Shown here one piece after another: positions 8,650 through 19,401 of a DNA stretch of 36,884 nt. Source of the stretch: Mesostigma viride. Its lineage: Eukaryota > Streptophyta > Mesostigmatophyceae > Mesostigmatales > Mesostigmataceae. Under the pieces are notes generated by a model. That model had not been told where the DNA came from. It saw only the letters and a program-made list of their open reading frames with translations, and searched no databases. The stretch covers positions 1 through 36,884 of the forward strand of contig RPFO01000583.1 of assembly GCA_009746045.1 (NCBI GenBank), in the 5' to 3' direction. Numbering within the stretch: the stretch's first letter is position 1; the number at the start of each line of letters is the position of its first letter. The position numbers and the translations under genes are program-made.

Positions 8650-10991
8650 GATAATAATTTTTGCTTGCCTGTTTTTATAACCTCTGTAGGAGCTGATCAT
8701 CCCTACCACTACGTGTGCGTCCTCTTATGTTCTTGAATGGTGGCTTAACCGTCCCTCATACTGTTGTAGACCCCTTTTGCATGCTGATGAACTCTTGAAT
8801 GTCTCTGTGTTAGTGGATAGCGGTGCGGCTAGCTCCTTTGTGAGCGAGGCCCTAGTTAGGCGTTTAGGACTAGTCCCTACCCCTCACACAAAAACGGTCA
8901 CTGTTCATTATGCTGACGGTCGCACCAGTCATTCCCGGGTACGGTGTCCCTTCCCCTGGTCATACAAGGACGTACGGTCAACCTGACGGCCACTATAGGC
9001 CCTATCACTACAGCTGATGTATTACTAGGATTAGATTGGCACCAGGATAATAAGATTACTATTAATTATGACACTATGGTTATTTGGTTTCCAGATAGGT
9101 CTTACTGGGTACCGGAACGTCATTATAGACTAGAAAATTTATCCTTGGTAGATATTACTCCTCCTACACCTGTTGATCCTCCTGTGAGACCTATACCTGA
9201 AGTATTAATGTCCAATGACGAATTGCGATCTGAACTAAAGGAATATGGATACCTATTATGTATGTTCCTTCAGTTAGAAGTACAAGAGATACCTATCATA
9301 ATAATAGTGTGGATATAGATGTAAATACAGTGGATACAATAGGAGTGGGATTTACTGAAAATGAAATAGTACGATACATGGCTGTGATAGATTCCTCAAA
9401 AGTATTTGAAGAAAAGACTCCTTCTTATCCTCCTCCTCGTTCTGTTTTACACCGTGTAGTTATCAAGGACGGTGCAGTTCCTACGCACTCTCCGATGTAT
9501 AGAATGGGCCCTACCGAATTAAAGGAACTAAAACAGATTTAGTATCACTATTAGAAGCAGGATTGATAGAGCCTAGTAACTCCCCCTACTCTGCTGGTGT
9601 CCTGTTAGTTCCTAAGCCAAATGGCAAGTTTCGCCTAGTTACTGATTATAGAAGTTAAACGATATTACTGTGAAGTCTAAATACCCTCTACCTCGTATTG
9701 ATGATATATTTAATAAGGTCAAAGGTTCTACCTGTTTCACAGTACTAGATTGTGCGGATGGTTTTTGGCAACTACGTATAGCTCCTGAGGATTGCCACAA
9801 AACCGCCTTTGCTACCCCTTTTGGGCATTACCAGTTTAGAGTAGCGGCTATGGGACTCTGTAACTCTCCTGCCTCTTTCCAAATGTTAATGAATGAAGTG
9901 CTTAGACCTGTTATGGGAAATTCTCATCTCCCTCAAGTGTCCTCTGATTTAAAGGATCCTTCCTTCTCCTCTGTTTCTTTATCTGAGCATGACCGTTCTT
10001 GTGCTCAAGCTTACTTAGATGATATCCTTATTTATTCTCCTGATTTTGAAACGCACCTACGTGATTTAAAGAAAGTACTAGAAATCATGGCTGAAAATTC
10101 TTTATGGGCGCGCCGTGCTAAAGTTCGCTCTGGTAGGAGTGTCCCATTTTTAGGGCACGTCCTGTCAGATGCCGGGGTTGCTACCGACCCGGATAAGACT
10201 AAGTCAATTCAGGAATGGCCTACCCCTACCGACGTTAAAGGCGTACGTAGTTTTCTAGGAATTGCTTCTTACTATAGGCGTTTTATCCCGCGTTTCGCAA
10301 CTATAGCAGCCCCTATTAATCACCTACTAAAGAAGGATATCCCCTTTGTTTGGAGTAGTGAATGTCAGTCGGCTTTTCAGTGTTAAAATCCCTACTCCTC
10401 TCCCCTCCCGTACTCATCCTACCGGATACTACTAAACCCTTTGTTGTAGCTACAGATGCTAGCAAGGTAGCTATAGGGGGCGTCCTTCTCCAGGATCAGG
10501 GTCAGGGCTTACAGCCAATCGAGTATATCTCTAGGACAATGCTTCCTGCGGAGCGTAACTATCCCGTACACCAGCAGGAACTATTAGCTGTGGTGTATTG
10601 TTGCCACGCGTGGCAGCACTTTCTTAAAGGTGCTCAATTTGATGTTTGTCTGAATGAACCCTGTGAGATTGATCCTTATAGATTAGTTATCCAGACAGAT
10701 CACCGTCCTCTTACCCATCTTCTCTCACAACCCAACCTTACCCCTCGTCAAGCGCGCTGGATGGAGTTTTTAGCACAGTTTTCCCCTTTTAAACTTCAGT
10801 ATGTTAAGGGTGTAGATAACATAGTACCAGATGCACTCTCCCGTCGTGCAGATTACTCCTTTTTCGAGGACCTTGATGTTCTCAATACTACTCTAGTTCC
10901 TACTACTATGGGTGTAACCCCGTATGGTGAACTACCTGATGATGAATCCTATGCCTACCTAGCTCTTTCATACAGCTGTTCGCATGCCTGA
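8650..10991 (+). pseudogene. pol: pol part 1 of gypsy-1: protease, reverse transcriptase, RNase H
   Basis: The protease has VDSGAASSF (about 8813) and VLLGLDW (about 9020). The RT has FRLVTDYR, FTVLDCADGFWQLRI (first catalytic Asp, about 9740), FRVAAMGLCNSPASFQ and AYLDDILIYS (about 10010). The RNase H has VVATDASKVAIGG, the ERNYPVHQQELLAVV region and IQTDHRPLTHLL, ending in VDNIVPDALSR. This is the Ty3/gypsy order. Compared with gypsy-2, single-base losses near 8937, 9290, 9538, 9653 and 10383 spread the protein over several frames, mostly in short homopolymers. The broken frame may reflect real decay or assembly errors. A clean protein would probably be about 760 residues to this point. Confidence 0.9.
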
Positions 10992-11045
10992 TCTCCTTTC
11001 TCACGTAGGACTCTCTCTCCCTTGTGAGGCCCTTCCTGTGGCCTC

Positions 11046-11070
11046 GGTGGGGGGGGAGGGGAAAAATAAA
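11046..11070 (+). promoter_or_regulatory. Candidate central polypurine tract (gypsy-1)
   Basis: GGTGGGGGGGGAGGGG followed by AAAAATAAA lies between the RNase H and integrase regions. Its G8-A-GG core equals that of the 3' polypurine tract (29071-29083). Conserved in gypsy-2 at 35646-35670. Confidence 0.5.
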
Positions 11071-11411
11071 ATTTCTATACCGCTTAGCCATGTCGCGACT
11101 AGGTCAGGAAAGTCTTATGATAACATAGTCCCTCTAGGACCTCCCCTTCTCTTTGGCAAGGCGGTAGGAGATCTCTTTAAACCTGTTCTGGATACCTCTG
11201 TTGCGATGCCTACATCTGATCTTGAACGCCTTATTAGTAGATTTACGGCCACTGAGCCGGAAGCATTAGCTGCCATTTCTGCCCATCCCCAGCAATTAGG
11301 CAAGCACCCTTGTAAATTTGTAGGTGGATTTTTATATGTGCAGATAGCAGATTCTCCCCCTCAATGGCGCCTGTACGTCCCTCCTATCTGTCGCTCCTCC
11401 TTGCTCTCAGA

Positions 11412-11532
11412 GGGCTACTAGGTCCCGTACCCGTTTACCACCCTGATGAGCAGCTAAGTCATGCAACTCAAGTTGAGTTGCATGACTTAGCTGCTCATCA
11501 GGGTGGTAAACGGGTACGGGACCTAGTAGCCC
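11412..11532. repeat. 60-bp perfect inverted duplication inside integrase (gypsy-1)
   Basis: Arms 11412-11471 and 11473-11532 are exact reverse complements around a single G at 11472. Gypsy-2 has only the right arm. The left arm is therefore an added inverted copy, splitting the integrase zinc region from its upstream frame. Confidence 0.9.
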
Positions 11533-12873
11533 GCTCTTACTACTGGCCTTCCCTTTTAAAGGATGTAGATGAGTATGTTAGAACCTGTCAATCTTGCCAG
11601 GAGATGAAACCCAACAATGTAGGACAGATAGCAGAGCCTAGGACCTTACCTGATCCCATCATGCCGTGGGACTCCATTATGATGGATTTTGTAGGACCTT
11701 TTAGGAAGAATGATAGAGGTAACGCCCAGATCCTTGTTTTTGTAGATCGTTTTACTCGTATGTGTCATCTCGTGCCGTGTCCCTTAGAACTCACCGCACG
11801 CGATTGCGCACGCCTATACCTTAATAACGTATATAGATATCATGGTTTGAGTAGGCAGTTTATTCGTGATAAGGATAAGTTATTTACTTCTGATTTTTGG
11901 CAGCAGTTCTTCGCTGCTATCGGTACCAAGGTCACCTTCGGTACTGCCTACCACTCCTCTTCGTCTCATTTAGTAGAACGTTTGAATAGGGTAGTGGAAG
12001 AAGCTCTGCGTCACTATGTGAATGGCTCTGGGAGTGATTGGGAGGATTATCTATGTTTGGTAGAGTTTTCCCTTAACAACTGCCCTCAGGCTGCGCATGG
12101 TTATACGCCCTTCTTCCTAGATACTGGTAGACAACCTCTTACCCCTACCTCTCTCTTAGCTAGTCCTTTAAGGGACAAGGATGATGTGTCCCGGGATACT
12201 GTAGAAGGTGTGCAGGCGTTATTAGACAAGATGAAGAATGCACACGACAACGCTATTGCAGGGTACCATAGGGCGCAGGCCAAATACCTTGCTAGGTTGC
12301 GTGCCTCATTAGATAGAAGAGCACCTGAGATAGAAATAGGAGATTTAGTCTTAGTAGAAGGCCCCCGTGTTGGCCGCTTCGCTCATAAGTTCGAAGCTGA
12401 ACTGAAAGTGAAACTTAGGCCCGCCTTCTTAGGACCCTTCCGTGTGTTGTCTAGAGTAGGTAATTTCCTGTATGAGATAGATATTCCTACCTCTTGGCAG
12501 ACCCACTCGCGCACCTTTCATAGAAGCCAGCTGAAGCTCTATCATCAGAGCACGTTCGCTGGTAGAGAATTAGCCCCTGCCCCTTTAGAGCATAATCCGG
12601 ATACTGGTGAGGTAGAGGATGAGGTAGAGGGTATCGTGGCCCATAGAGATATCAAAAAGGGCCGCGGTACCCAGCGCCAGTATAAGGTGAAGTGGATGTA
12701 TGCTCGTAGTGAGGTAGATAAGGTCTGGTATACGGAGAGTGAGCTAGATGGGTGTAGTCGCCTGCTGCAGGAGTATAAAACCCTGCATAAGCTCTAGTTG
12801 TAGACCTTCTCCTCTCTTATGTTATGTCTGCTGTCGACGGGCGGATGGTTGTCCCCTCCCCTCCGCAGCCGTC

Positions 12874-13502
12874 ATGTCAGAGCCTACCCCTCCGGCTGAG
12901 AGCTCGCTGCCGTCCCCGCCCCCACCGGACCCTGAGCTGTATTTCGAGGCCCTTCCGGGCCGCTGGGTGTCGCGGTCCAGTTACCCGGGTGGCGTTGTGC
13001 AGCCGGCCCTCCAGGCCCAACATGCGAGTTTAGTCAGGGCGGCCCTCTTTGGGGTCACGTGGTATGGTCCTTCCCCTGATGAGCCGCACCAGCTTGTTTT
13101 GCACGGGTTCGACGATGCCGGGCTTTGTTTGTTAGGGTGTGGTTCCCGCTGTCCAGCCTTGGGACAGATAGATGCGGTTCTCCAGTGCTCCCGTGTGTTC
13201 TCCTACCTTTCTACCCCTGTGGGCCGCTCCTGCCTACGGGATGTGTTCCCCTGGCTTCCGGCTGAGGGTGATGCTGAGGTAGATGAGAACCCCTGCGACC
13301 TTCTACGGGCCGTAGAATTCATGGAGATAGCTGATCAGTCGGCGGGATTAGCAGTTGGTGGTCCTGCCCCTACGGGCGCCCCATCCGAGGTACATTATAC
13401 TCCAGAATATTCTGCCTCGAGCGCTGCGTCCGCCTCCTCGGCGTCTGCTCCTCCCTCTCCGGTCCCGTCGTCCCCTCGGTCGACCCGGTGTGTTGCAGTG
13501 GA
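12874..13502 (+). pseudogene. ORF4 of gypsy-1, 5' part, split by the copia-like insertion
   Basis: A frame starts ATG 12874, 77 bases after the pol stop, and reads MSEPTPPAESSLPSPPPPD, then a GC-rich region (GRWVSRSSYPGG, DVFPWLPAEGD) and a Ser/Ala-rich tail. The copia-like element interrupts it after the GTGGA duplication, and the frame continues in phase at 27015. No known domain is recognised. Its position downstream of integrase is where envelope-like or antisense ORFs sit in some gypsy elements, but I see no signal peptide or clear transmembrane helix. Third codon positions are more GC-rich than in gag-pol, hinting at a different origin. Confidence 0.6.
13498..13502. repeat. Target site duplication of the copia-like element, left copy
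   Basis: GTGGA here and at 27015-27019 flanks AGTTAG...CTAACT exactly, fixing the element ends. Confidence 0.9.
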
Positions 13503-14147
13503 AGTTAGAAAGAGCTCCCAACGTATGTGAGCTCTTGGTCTTTCACAGCGCGTCTTAGCCAATGTTGCAAGGCAGCAACCTTAAATCTGTTCACCAGGCC
13601 ACGACCACAATGGGCACTTCCACGACCAAGGTGGCACCCATGGTTCGTGCTTTCCGAGATAGCTGGTCATCCCCCATGACCAAGCTATATCCTTTGCGTT
13701 GTTCCTCGTTCCCATCGGCATGACGAGGCACGTGCAGGCGTGCAGGCAAATCCACAACGTCCACTGGCATCAGTGCAGAGCCAGGACGTACTGGATTTGC
13801 CTAGTCTCTGCAACCTAGGAAGTACAGGACCTGTCACAAGCCTGCAAGGCCTAGTATCCTTGCAGCCTTGTGCCAGTGCCAGTACCCTACTAGTCACAGG
13901 CTGCTGCTCCTCCTGGTCTACGTGGACCACAGTCACGTGATAGACAGGCTAAGCCTGTGCAGGCACGGCCTGCCACGTGTCCTGTCCACTACACCAGAGG
14001 ACTGCACCCTAGTCGGCCACGGATGGCTAGGACTTTGGGACTTGATATCTTTCTCGTCGCTTGTCTGTTTCAGGCGGTCAGCACGGCGTTGGAAAGGTCT
14101 TTCCAAACTGTATCCACTTAGCATATTGGTTGCCCAAAATGCTAACT
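13503..14147 (-). repeat. 3' LTR of the copia-like element (645 bp)
   Basis: It begins AGTTAGAAAGAGC and ends AAAATGCTAACT on the plus strand. The 6-base ends are perfect inverted repeats. It matches 26370-27014 except for two substitutions in the stretch 14030-14070. Confidence 0.92.
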
Positions 14148-14170
14148 CCAACCCTTTCTTCTTTTTGGAG
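14148..14170 (-). promoter_or_regulatory. Polypurine tract of the copia-like element
   Basis: On the minus strand AAAAAGAAGAAAGGGTTGG abuts the 3' LTR, as expected for plus-strand DNA priming, and confirms the orientation. Confidence 0.7.
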
Positions 14171-15154
14171 CTGGACCAGCTTGAAACCAGCCTAACCTTG
14201 CTTGTGCCCACTCAGCCACAGACCGCTTGGTCCCTTGAGGTTGATCAGACCTTTGAGGGCCCAGGTTCCTGCCTCCTCTGGGTAACAACATATCTGCCCT
14301 TGGACCAGGCTGGGTGTACTGGCCAGTGAATCAGAGGTCACCCCAGGTTATCCCCTGACCCCTTGGTCAGCTCCCAACCTTTCCTTGGGAACTTGGTGTT
14401 AGATTAAAGTCAAGGCACATTACCTAGTCCAATGGCTGGGATTACAGGATGCCAAGAACGTATTATTGTGAGTTCCTGATCTTTCACAGTTATCACAGGC
14501 GCCCGTTCTTATGGCGCCCGCCTTGGCCAGCCTTTCCCTTTTATGCTCAAAGAGACTCAGGTAGCACCTATACAAATACTGCCTCATTGGGGAGCCCATG
14601 TCTTCACTGGGTGTTAAGCCCAGGAATCACTCATGCCAGGCTGTGGCTCTGCTGGGGAATTGAACCCCACCCCAAACTCCAGGTTTATAGGTGACCTGGA
14701 ACTTCACACAAGGGAGACATTACAACCATGAAAACAACATGAGAGAGACATGACTATGTTTTATTCAAGCATTATATAACCCAGAATGTGGCTCCCTGGC
14801 AACCATGATCCACATGGTCACACAACCAGGTTCTTTATTAGCAACAGGTTGGAAACAAGCACTAGAAAACATATATACAGCAACCTGTAAGAACCAGCAT
14901 TCGGGTTGCCCTTGCATGGCCTAACTGTTTGAGGCCAAAGGCGTCGACTTAAGTCCTGGCGACTCTTCTGAACCCCATGGGGAGGGCCAGGCAAGATTCT
15001 CAGCTGGTAGGAGTGACATTCCACACCAACTCCTGTCCAGGAGGGTGTACCTAACCCTGAAGGACCGGCTGTCAACCAGTAAGCACCCGTCACCACTTGG
15101 TACTTTGGTCAAGCAGCCCACTGGGGACACCCAAGCTGAAGCAAGGCCTGGTCT
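14171..15154 (-). other. 3' untranslated region of the copia-like element
   Basis: About 1 kb between the RNase H stop and the 3' LTR without a supported frame. Around 14455-14488 the text (ACGTATTATTGTGAG...TCTTTCACAG) resembles the LTR start region (ACGTATGTGAG...TCTTTCACAG, about 13520-13548), perhaps an old partial LTR copy. Confidence 0.4.
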
Positions 15155-15587
15155 CTATGGCCGCCCGTGTAAGGGGTCCATGAGCCCACGGAGCAGGGGG
15201 TACTGCCTCTCCGCCTTCTCCTCCAGCTTGGTGAGGGCATCTGCAGGGTTGTCCACACCAGGCACATGTTCAATGTGAGCTAGGTAGGACATCTCCTTGA
15301 GCAACAAGTAGTCAAGGTCCCTGCTCCTGGCCAGCTGCCTGTGCACAAATTGCACCATGCCCATGCTATCAGTCCTCACCAGTGTGTGCAGCTGCAACCT
15401 ACAGGAAGCCACTTGACATAGCTGGTAGAAGAGCTCCCTCAAGTAAAGAGCAGTATGCAGCCCTTCACAGATTGCCCTGCACTCAGCAATATCACTGCTG
15501 GGTGTAACCCTGTTCTGCAACCGACTGTACCAGGTAACAAGTGAGGTGTGATCTTGCTCCAGGGTAACTAATGCTGCTGCCCTTCCC
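15155..15587 (-). pseudogene. pol: RNase H domain of the copia-like element
   Basis: The minus strand carries VTWYSRLQNRVTPSSDIAECRAI, the copia-type RNase H block with a Glu in the usual place, then TDSMGMVQFVHRQLARSRDLDYL and the terminal motif VDNPADALTK. The first Asp (LYVDSSMD) lies in the RT frame, so one frame change near 15585 separates the two parts. RNase H removes the RNA strand during reverse transcription. The stop is near 15155, giving the usual copia end of the polyprotein. Confidence 0.8.
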
Positions 15588-16881
15588 CTAGGACCTCTGT
15601 GACCTTCCTATTATCCATAGAACTGTCCACATAGAGAACCATGTCAAGGGGCTTGTACAAATCCACAGGACCCAGTATGAGAGGGGGAGACATCATGACA
15701 GCCTGCACCACACTCTCAGCACCCACCTCAACCAGCTGGGAATCAGTAAGTCGACTCAGAACCAGCAAGTCAGGGGCACATATACTTGCAAGCCATGCCA
15801 GCATGCCCCTGATGGTAGCACACCTAGCCTGCGTAATGGGCTCCTGCAAGGCAGTCACAATCTGCTGTGGGTAGTCCTTACCACCCTCCATCCTGATGAA
15901 CCACGAGCCCTTGGCTTGGAACAACGTAGCCTGCATGCCACAGAAGACCATAGGCTCATTCTCCACCATGTGCTGTATCTTACCCAGCTCAAACCGCTTC
16001 TGGATCTTAGCCAAGACAGCCTCAACCCAGTCTGGTGGACCTATAAGATGCAGGTCATCACCATGCAGTGAGGCAAAGACAGGAAGGCCATTGTGGGACC
16101 CTTGAAACAAACAGGGATCCACTGGAGACACAGAAAACCCACAAGTACTCTTCAAGAACTTCTCTAGGCTCTTTCTCCAGATAATGGGACTGGACCTGAG
16201 ACCTTCCAACCCTTTCAGAATTCTCAGGTACCTGGCCTTTATCTCTGCTCTCCATATAGCAGGTACAGTCACAAAGAAAGGAGGGATATCTCTCCAAGTC
16301 TGCCTAGCCTGATCTTGGTCACCCTTGAGAAAAGCCCTCTTGAAATCAATCAGCACAGAGCTATAGGGCACACCCTTAACCAGAAAAGACAGAAATATAC
16401 ACAGCAGAATCCTCCACGTGTCATGCAGCATCCCTGGAGTATAGAGCTCCTCATCTAACAACTGGCCAGTGCCATGATACTCGGTCACAACTGGTCTGAC
16501 ATGTGGCACCTGGACACCATCTACCTCCTTGAGCTTGAGGACAAACATCAATCTGAGCAGCTGGTGAACTTCTGGCAGCTCATCCACAGGTTCTGCACAG
16601 TTGGAAACTATCCACTCATGCCCAGAAGCAACAAAGCCAAGAGTCCATGCTTTAGCCATCTTGGGGCTTTGCATCATCTCGACTAGCTGGCGCCAGGGAA
16701 TAGGACTGTGAGCAGCTATCTGGTAACTGTTTACCCCTAACTGCCGTGGATCAAAGGTGGTTGGGATTATCAACAGGTCCTCAGCTATGGGCTCCTGACC
16801 TTGAGGACCCTCAGCTGGCTGACTCCTAACAGCCTTCACCGCCATGCACTGCAAGACCCTGGGAATAGTGATATCTTTCAA
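15568..16881 (-). pseudogene. pol: Copia-type reverse transcriptase (HGDD form)
   Basis: A 437-residue open frame. An amino-terminal linker leads to KLKEVDGVQVPHVRPVV, then VPYSSVLIDFKRAFLKGD (first catalytic Asp), ILKGLEGLRSSPIIWRKSL, GFSVSPVDPCLF and the catalytic box LHGDDLHLIG, where Ty1/copia elements of plants have YVDDL. HGDD-type boxes are known from copia elements of algae. The carboxy end runs into the RNase H start LYVDSSMD. The frame is long and open, but it is separated from protease and RNase H by frame changes, so the polyprotein as a whole is broken. Confidence 0.82.
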
Positions 16882-17595
16882 GGGGGAGGCTGCCCCTGCC
16901 TTCTAGTGCCAACTCATCAGAGGTCAAAGTAACCCCTGGCATGCACAAGAAGTTCTGGCCCAGAATGGCAGGCCCCTGATAGCCCTCTACCACACAGAAC
17001 GTGGTGGGCACCCCTAAGATAGGCACACTCACTTCCCCAAGGATCTTCATGGACACCTTTCCTGAGAAATCAGACACAGCAAGGCAACTGGGATGGGACA
17101 TCTGTAAGCCTACAGCATCCTCTTCCCTGATGACAGACACCTGTGAGTTGGTATCTACCTCCATTGTAGCTGCCCAGCACGACCCCCACCCCGTGAGCTT
17201 GGATACCTTGGGATCATGTTTGCTGCGCATGAGTGCTCGGATGACGTCCGCCATGAGAGGCCCCCGGGCCTTATAGGTGGCTGCCCCGTCCCCTCTGGCC
17301 TTGTGACAGTTGCTTCAGCAGCCTCCTTCTGCTCGTCATCTTCCAGCAGGGACAGACCATCATCCACCACCAGAGGATTGTTAGCTGCTGCTGCCTGGCT
17401 CTGGCCTGGCTCCTCTACCCAGCTGGGAGGGCCTGGCCCGTCTGCAGGCCAGATTGCATGTGGCCTTCTTTCCTTGACATGAGCCCAGGACAACCTGTAC
17501 ACGAGCCCAGGACAACCTGTACAACAACCCTTGGCGGGTTCAGTTCGGACAGCCTGAGCCGGAGATATACCCAAGCTGCTTGCAGAATCAAGCAC
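16826..17595 (-). pseudogene. pol: Retropepsin region of the copia-like element
   Basis: Two overlapping minus-strand frames (17595-17155, 17254-16826) form one domain after a frame change. The second contains MEVDTNSQVSVI, ILGVPTTFCVVEGY and AILGQNFL, the hallmarks of a retroviral-type aspartic protease: catalytic Asp-Thr loop and the ILG box. The usual Gly after DT is Asn, which would probably impair activity. The first frame is Pro/Ala/Glu-rich linker. Protease here directly precedes RT, while integrase lies upstream, across the inserted block. The overlap with the RT frame suggests they were once continuous. Confidence 0.68.
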
Positions 17596-17598
17596 TTG

Positions 17599-17738
17599 GA
17601 AGAGGATTAAGCTTATCCTTTAAAAAGCTATGAAGAGGATTAGGCTTATATATATCCTTGAAAAAGCCATGAAGAGGATTATGCTTATCCTTGAAAAAGC
17701 ACTGAAGAGGTTATTGCTTAGCCTATTTGAAAAGCATG
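17599..17738 (+). repeat. Left subterminal tandem array of X (4 units)
   Basis: Four units of 33-39 bases begin GAAGAGG(A/T)TTA and end (A)AAAAGC. Starts at 17599, 17632, 17671 and 17704. The reverse complement of this unit forms the right array. Confidence 0.8.
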
Positions 17739-17855
17739 TGTGGTCCTGTCGTGGGAATTTTTTTTCCCTATGTGATCCTCTTTTTGACTTTTTGGCTCTT
17801 CATTTTTTCGAGCTAAAAAGTGGGGGGGAATATAGTGGATCACACACAAGAGTAC

Positions 17856-17983
17856 TTCATGTCCCACGTAGCTCCCACAAAAACCAGCATCTTCATTAAA
17901 ACAATAAGTGGAAGCATACATGTGACACTAATTGACATGCCCGGAGGCACGCCGTTCAAGGCCCTTCATGAAGTACGTTGCCC
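17856..17983 (-). repeat. Short repeat B2 of SDR-2 (128 bp)
   Basis: It is identical by eye to 18436-18563 (offset 580). On the minus strand it ends GGGACATGAA, parallel to GGGTGTATGAA in SDR-1. Confidence 0.88.
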
Positions 17984-18001
17984 TAGAGGCAACCAAGACA
18001 A

Positions 18002-18017
18002 GGGTGGGTGGGTGGGG
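18002..18017 (+). other. G-quadruplex motif at the A2/B2 junction of SDR-2
   Basis: The plus strand reads GGGTGGGTGGGTGGGG. Relative to element orientation it is on the antisense strand, exactly as in SDR-1 (6376-6390), and is followed by similar TCTTGGT-type spacer text. Confidence 0.75.
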
Positions 18018-18436
18018 AGCAAAGAAAGAGGCCGACAAAACCAGCCAGAGCGGCTTTTAGTCGCAAAACCTCCCTTATCCCTAGCTAACTGACGTCATTA
18101 AACCCTTATGTTTAGTGGATGCTAGTAAGACGCTAACCGTACAGACCGGGGGTAGAATATCCCGAATCTGCACGGCTAGTATTAAATAATGCGTAGGTTG
18201 TTCTTTTCAGGGGCACTGCACCTCACGCCCCGTTCCGCCCGGGTATAATCAACCCAAGCGCGGAACGCACATTTTATTTAATTCATTTTTCAACCATGCA
18301 CTATATTGCATCTACTAATCACAAAAGCTCTAGCCAAACAGCTACGAGTAAACACTGCGACCTATAAGCCGCTCATCCAGCGGCCTCTTGTTCCCGCATT
18401 CACGTATAGAAGAAACTCCGTTCAAAGAACCCCGAT
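18017..18436 (-). repeat. Long repeat A2 of SDR-2 (420 bp)
   Basis: It matches 19402-19821 (offset 1385). Minus-strand start ATCGGGGTTCTTTGAA corresponds to AATCGGATTTCTTTGAA of SDR-1. Confidence 0.9.
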
Positions 18437-18563
18437 TCATGTCCCACGTAGCTCCCACAAAAACCAGCATCTTCATTAAAACAATAAGTGGAAGCATACA
18501 TGTGACACTAATTGACATGCCCGGAGGCACGCCGTTCAAGGCCCTTCATGAAGTACGTTGCCC
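18436..18563 (-). repeat. Short repeat B1 of SDR-2 (128 bp)
   Basis: Internal copy of 17856-17983, abutting the long repeat at 18436. Confidence 0.88.
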
Positions 18564-19401
18564 AATCACCCCCGCCCTGGCTTTCCCTTGAAGCCGCACT
18601 CCACCTTGCTCGTTGTCACAAGTGACCGCCCTGCCGCAAAACGGGAGCCCCCCACATCGGGAGGCGTGTGCCCGGCGGCTGTGGATGCATGGCCAGGCCC
18701 AAAAAGGCCCAGCGCATTTGCACTGCGATTGCGCACGGCCAGCCTATCATGACCCCTCTCGGGGCCCCGAGTCGGTACCGCTATGGCCGTCTCCCCATAG
18801 ACCCGGGGTGCTTCGAGAAAAAACGTGGACCTAGCCCAGGCCCCGCCAGCCCGGATGCCCGAGGCCACAGCCCCAGGCACCTGGCTGAACGAGAGTCCGT
18901 TCAGCCAAGACCGCATTCCCCCCGAGGTTTCTATGCGTGGGGAAAAAATTTCTAGCTTAGACGCTTTTCCCATCGCCGTCCCCAGCCCCAACCACCCCCC
19001 CTCGGCGGAAGGCAATTGCAAAGTTTGCTGGCCAGCAGCAATTTCCGAAGAAAAAGCCGCAGGCCGCGGACCGAGACACGGGTCGCCAGTGCCAGCCATC
19101 CGGCTCCAACCCGGGGTGCAAGCATCCCCAGGTACGGAGCACCAGCTCGCGCACTGGGCCGACCAAGCGACAGTTGAGCACCTGTCACGGCATCCGGCCC
19201 ACCAAAGACCCCAAGCTGGGGAAAAGGTGCGGACCGGAGGTAATCTTTTTCTTTTCTTTTAGTTAACCGGGCGAGGAACTACGCCTGGCCGCCGGGTTAA
19301 CAACTGGAAGTCTCACCACTGGCCAAGTGGCCAGTGCAACCAGTGCTTTTGGGATTTTGCTCCGCAGCACCCATAGCTGCGGCTGCCGCCGCAACGACAA
19401 C
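18564..19401 (-). other. Internal region of SDR-2, hairpin-rich, non-coding
   Basis: Visible inverted repeats: CTCGGGGCCCCGAG (18758-18771), TGGCTGAAC/GTTCAGCCA (18882-18907), the ATGCTTGC-loop hairpin (19109-19133, minus strand), GTTAACC/GGTTAAC (about 19262-19300) and CACTGGCC/GGCCAGTG (19317-19336). The GGGGCCCC palindrome occupies a comparable place in SDR-1 (5647-5658), followed in both by a G(T)GGGGTCA-type stretch. Confidence 0.6.
19109..19133 (-). ncRNA. Hairpin box, copy 3
   Basis: On the minus strand the stem ACCTGGGG/CCCCGGGT (8 pairs) closes loop ATGCTTGCA. It is homologous to 5249-5273 and 5314-5338 in SDR-1. Confidence 0.55.

Larger units (their letters stand above)
10984..12797 (+). 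pseudogene. pol: pol part 2 of gypsy-1: integrase with chromodomain
   Basis: The linker (10984-11410) leads to the integrase zinc region, HDLAAHQ and CQSCQ, interrupted by a 60-bp inverted duplication (11412-11532). From about 11475 the frame is open to TAA/TAG at 12795-12797. The core has catalytic Asp in MMDFVGPF, Asp in RDKDKLFTSDFW (gypsy-2 has SDKD) and Glu in HLVERLNRVVEE. The carboxy end, EVEGIVAHRDIKKG through YKVKWMYARSEVDKVWYTESELDG, is a chromodomain, placing the element among chromoviruses, whose chromodomain directs insertion to particular chromatin. The start of the 11364-12797 frame is an artefact of the palindrome. Confidence 0.9.

Noticed and set aside
17599-17738. Regular tandem units suggesting a CRISPR array
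   Set aside because: Units are contiguous without spacers and have an inverted counterpart at 21095-21269; the context is a eukaryotic transposon.
17860-17985. Plus-strand frame with SIFIKTISGSIHVTLIDMP, reminiscent of the start of ubiquitin
   Set aside because: It lies in the short terminal repeat of the split-repeat element, antisense to it. The homologous repeat of SDR-1 keeps SIFVKTIS but soon hits a stop, so the likeness is probably chance.
18566-19099. Long minus-strand frame in the SDR-2 interior
   Set aside because: GC-rich sequence opens frames by chance; it contains no known motif, and SDR-1 has no corresponding protein.
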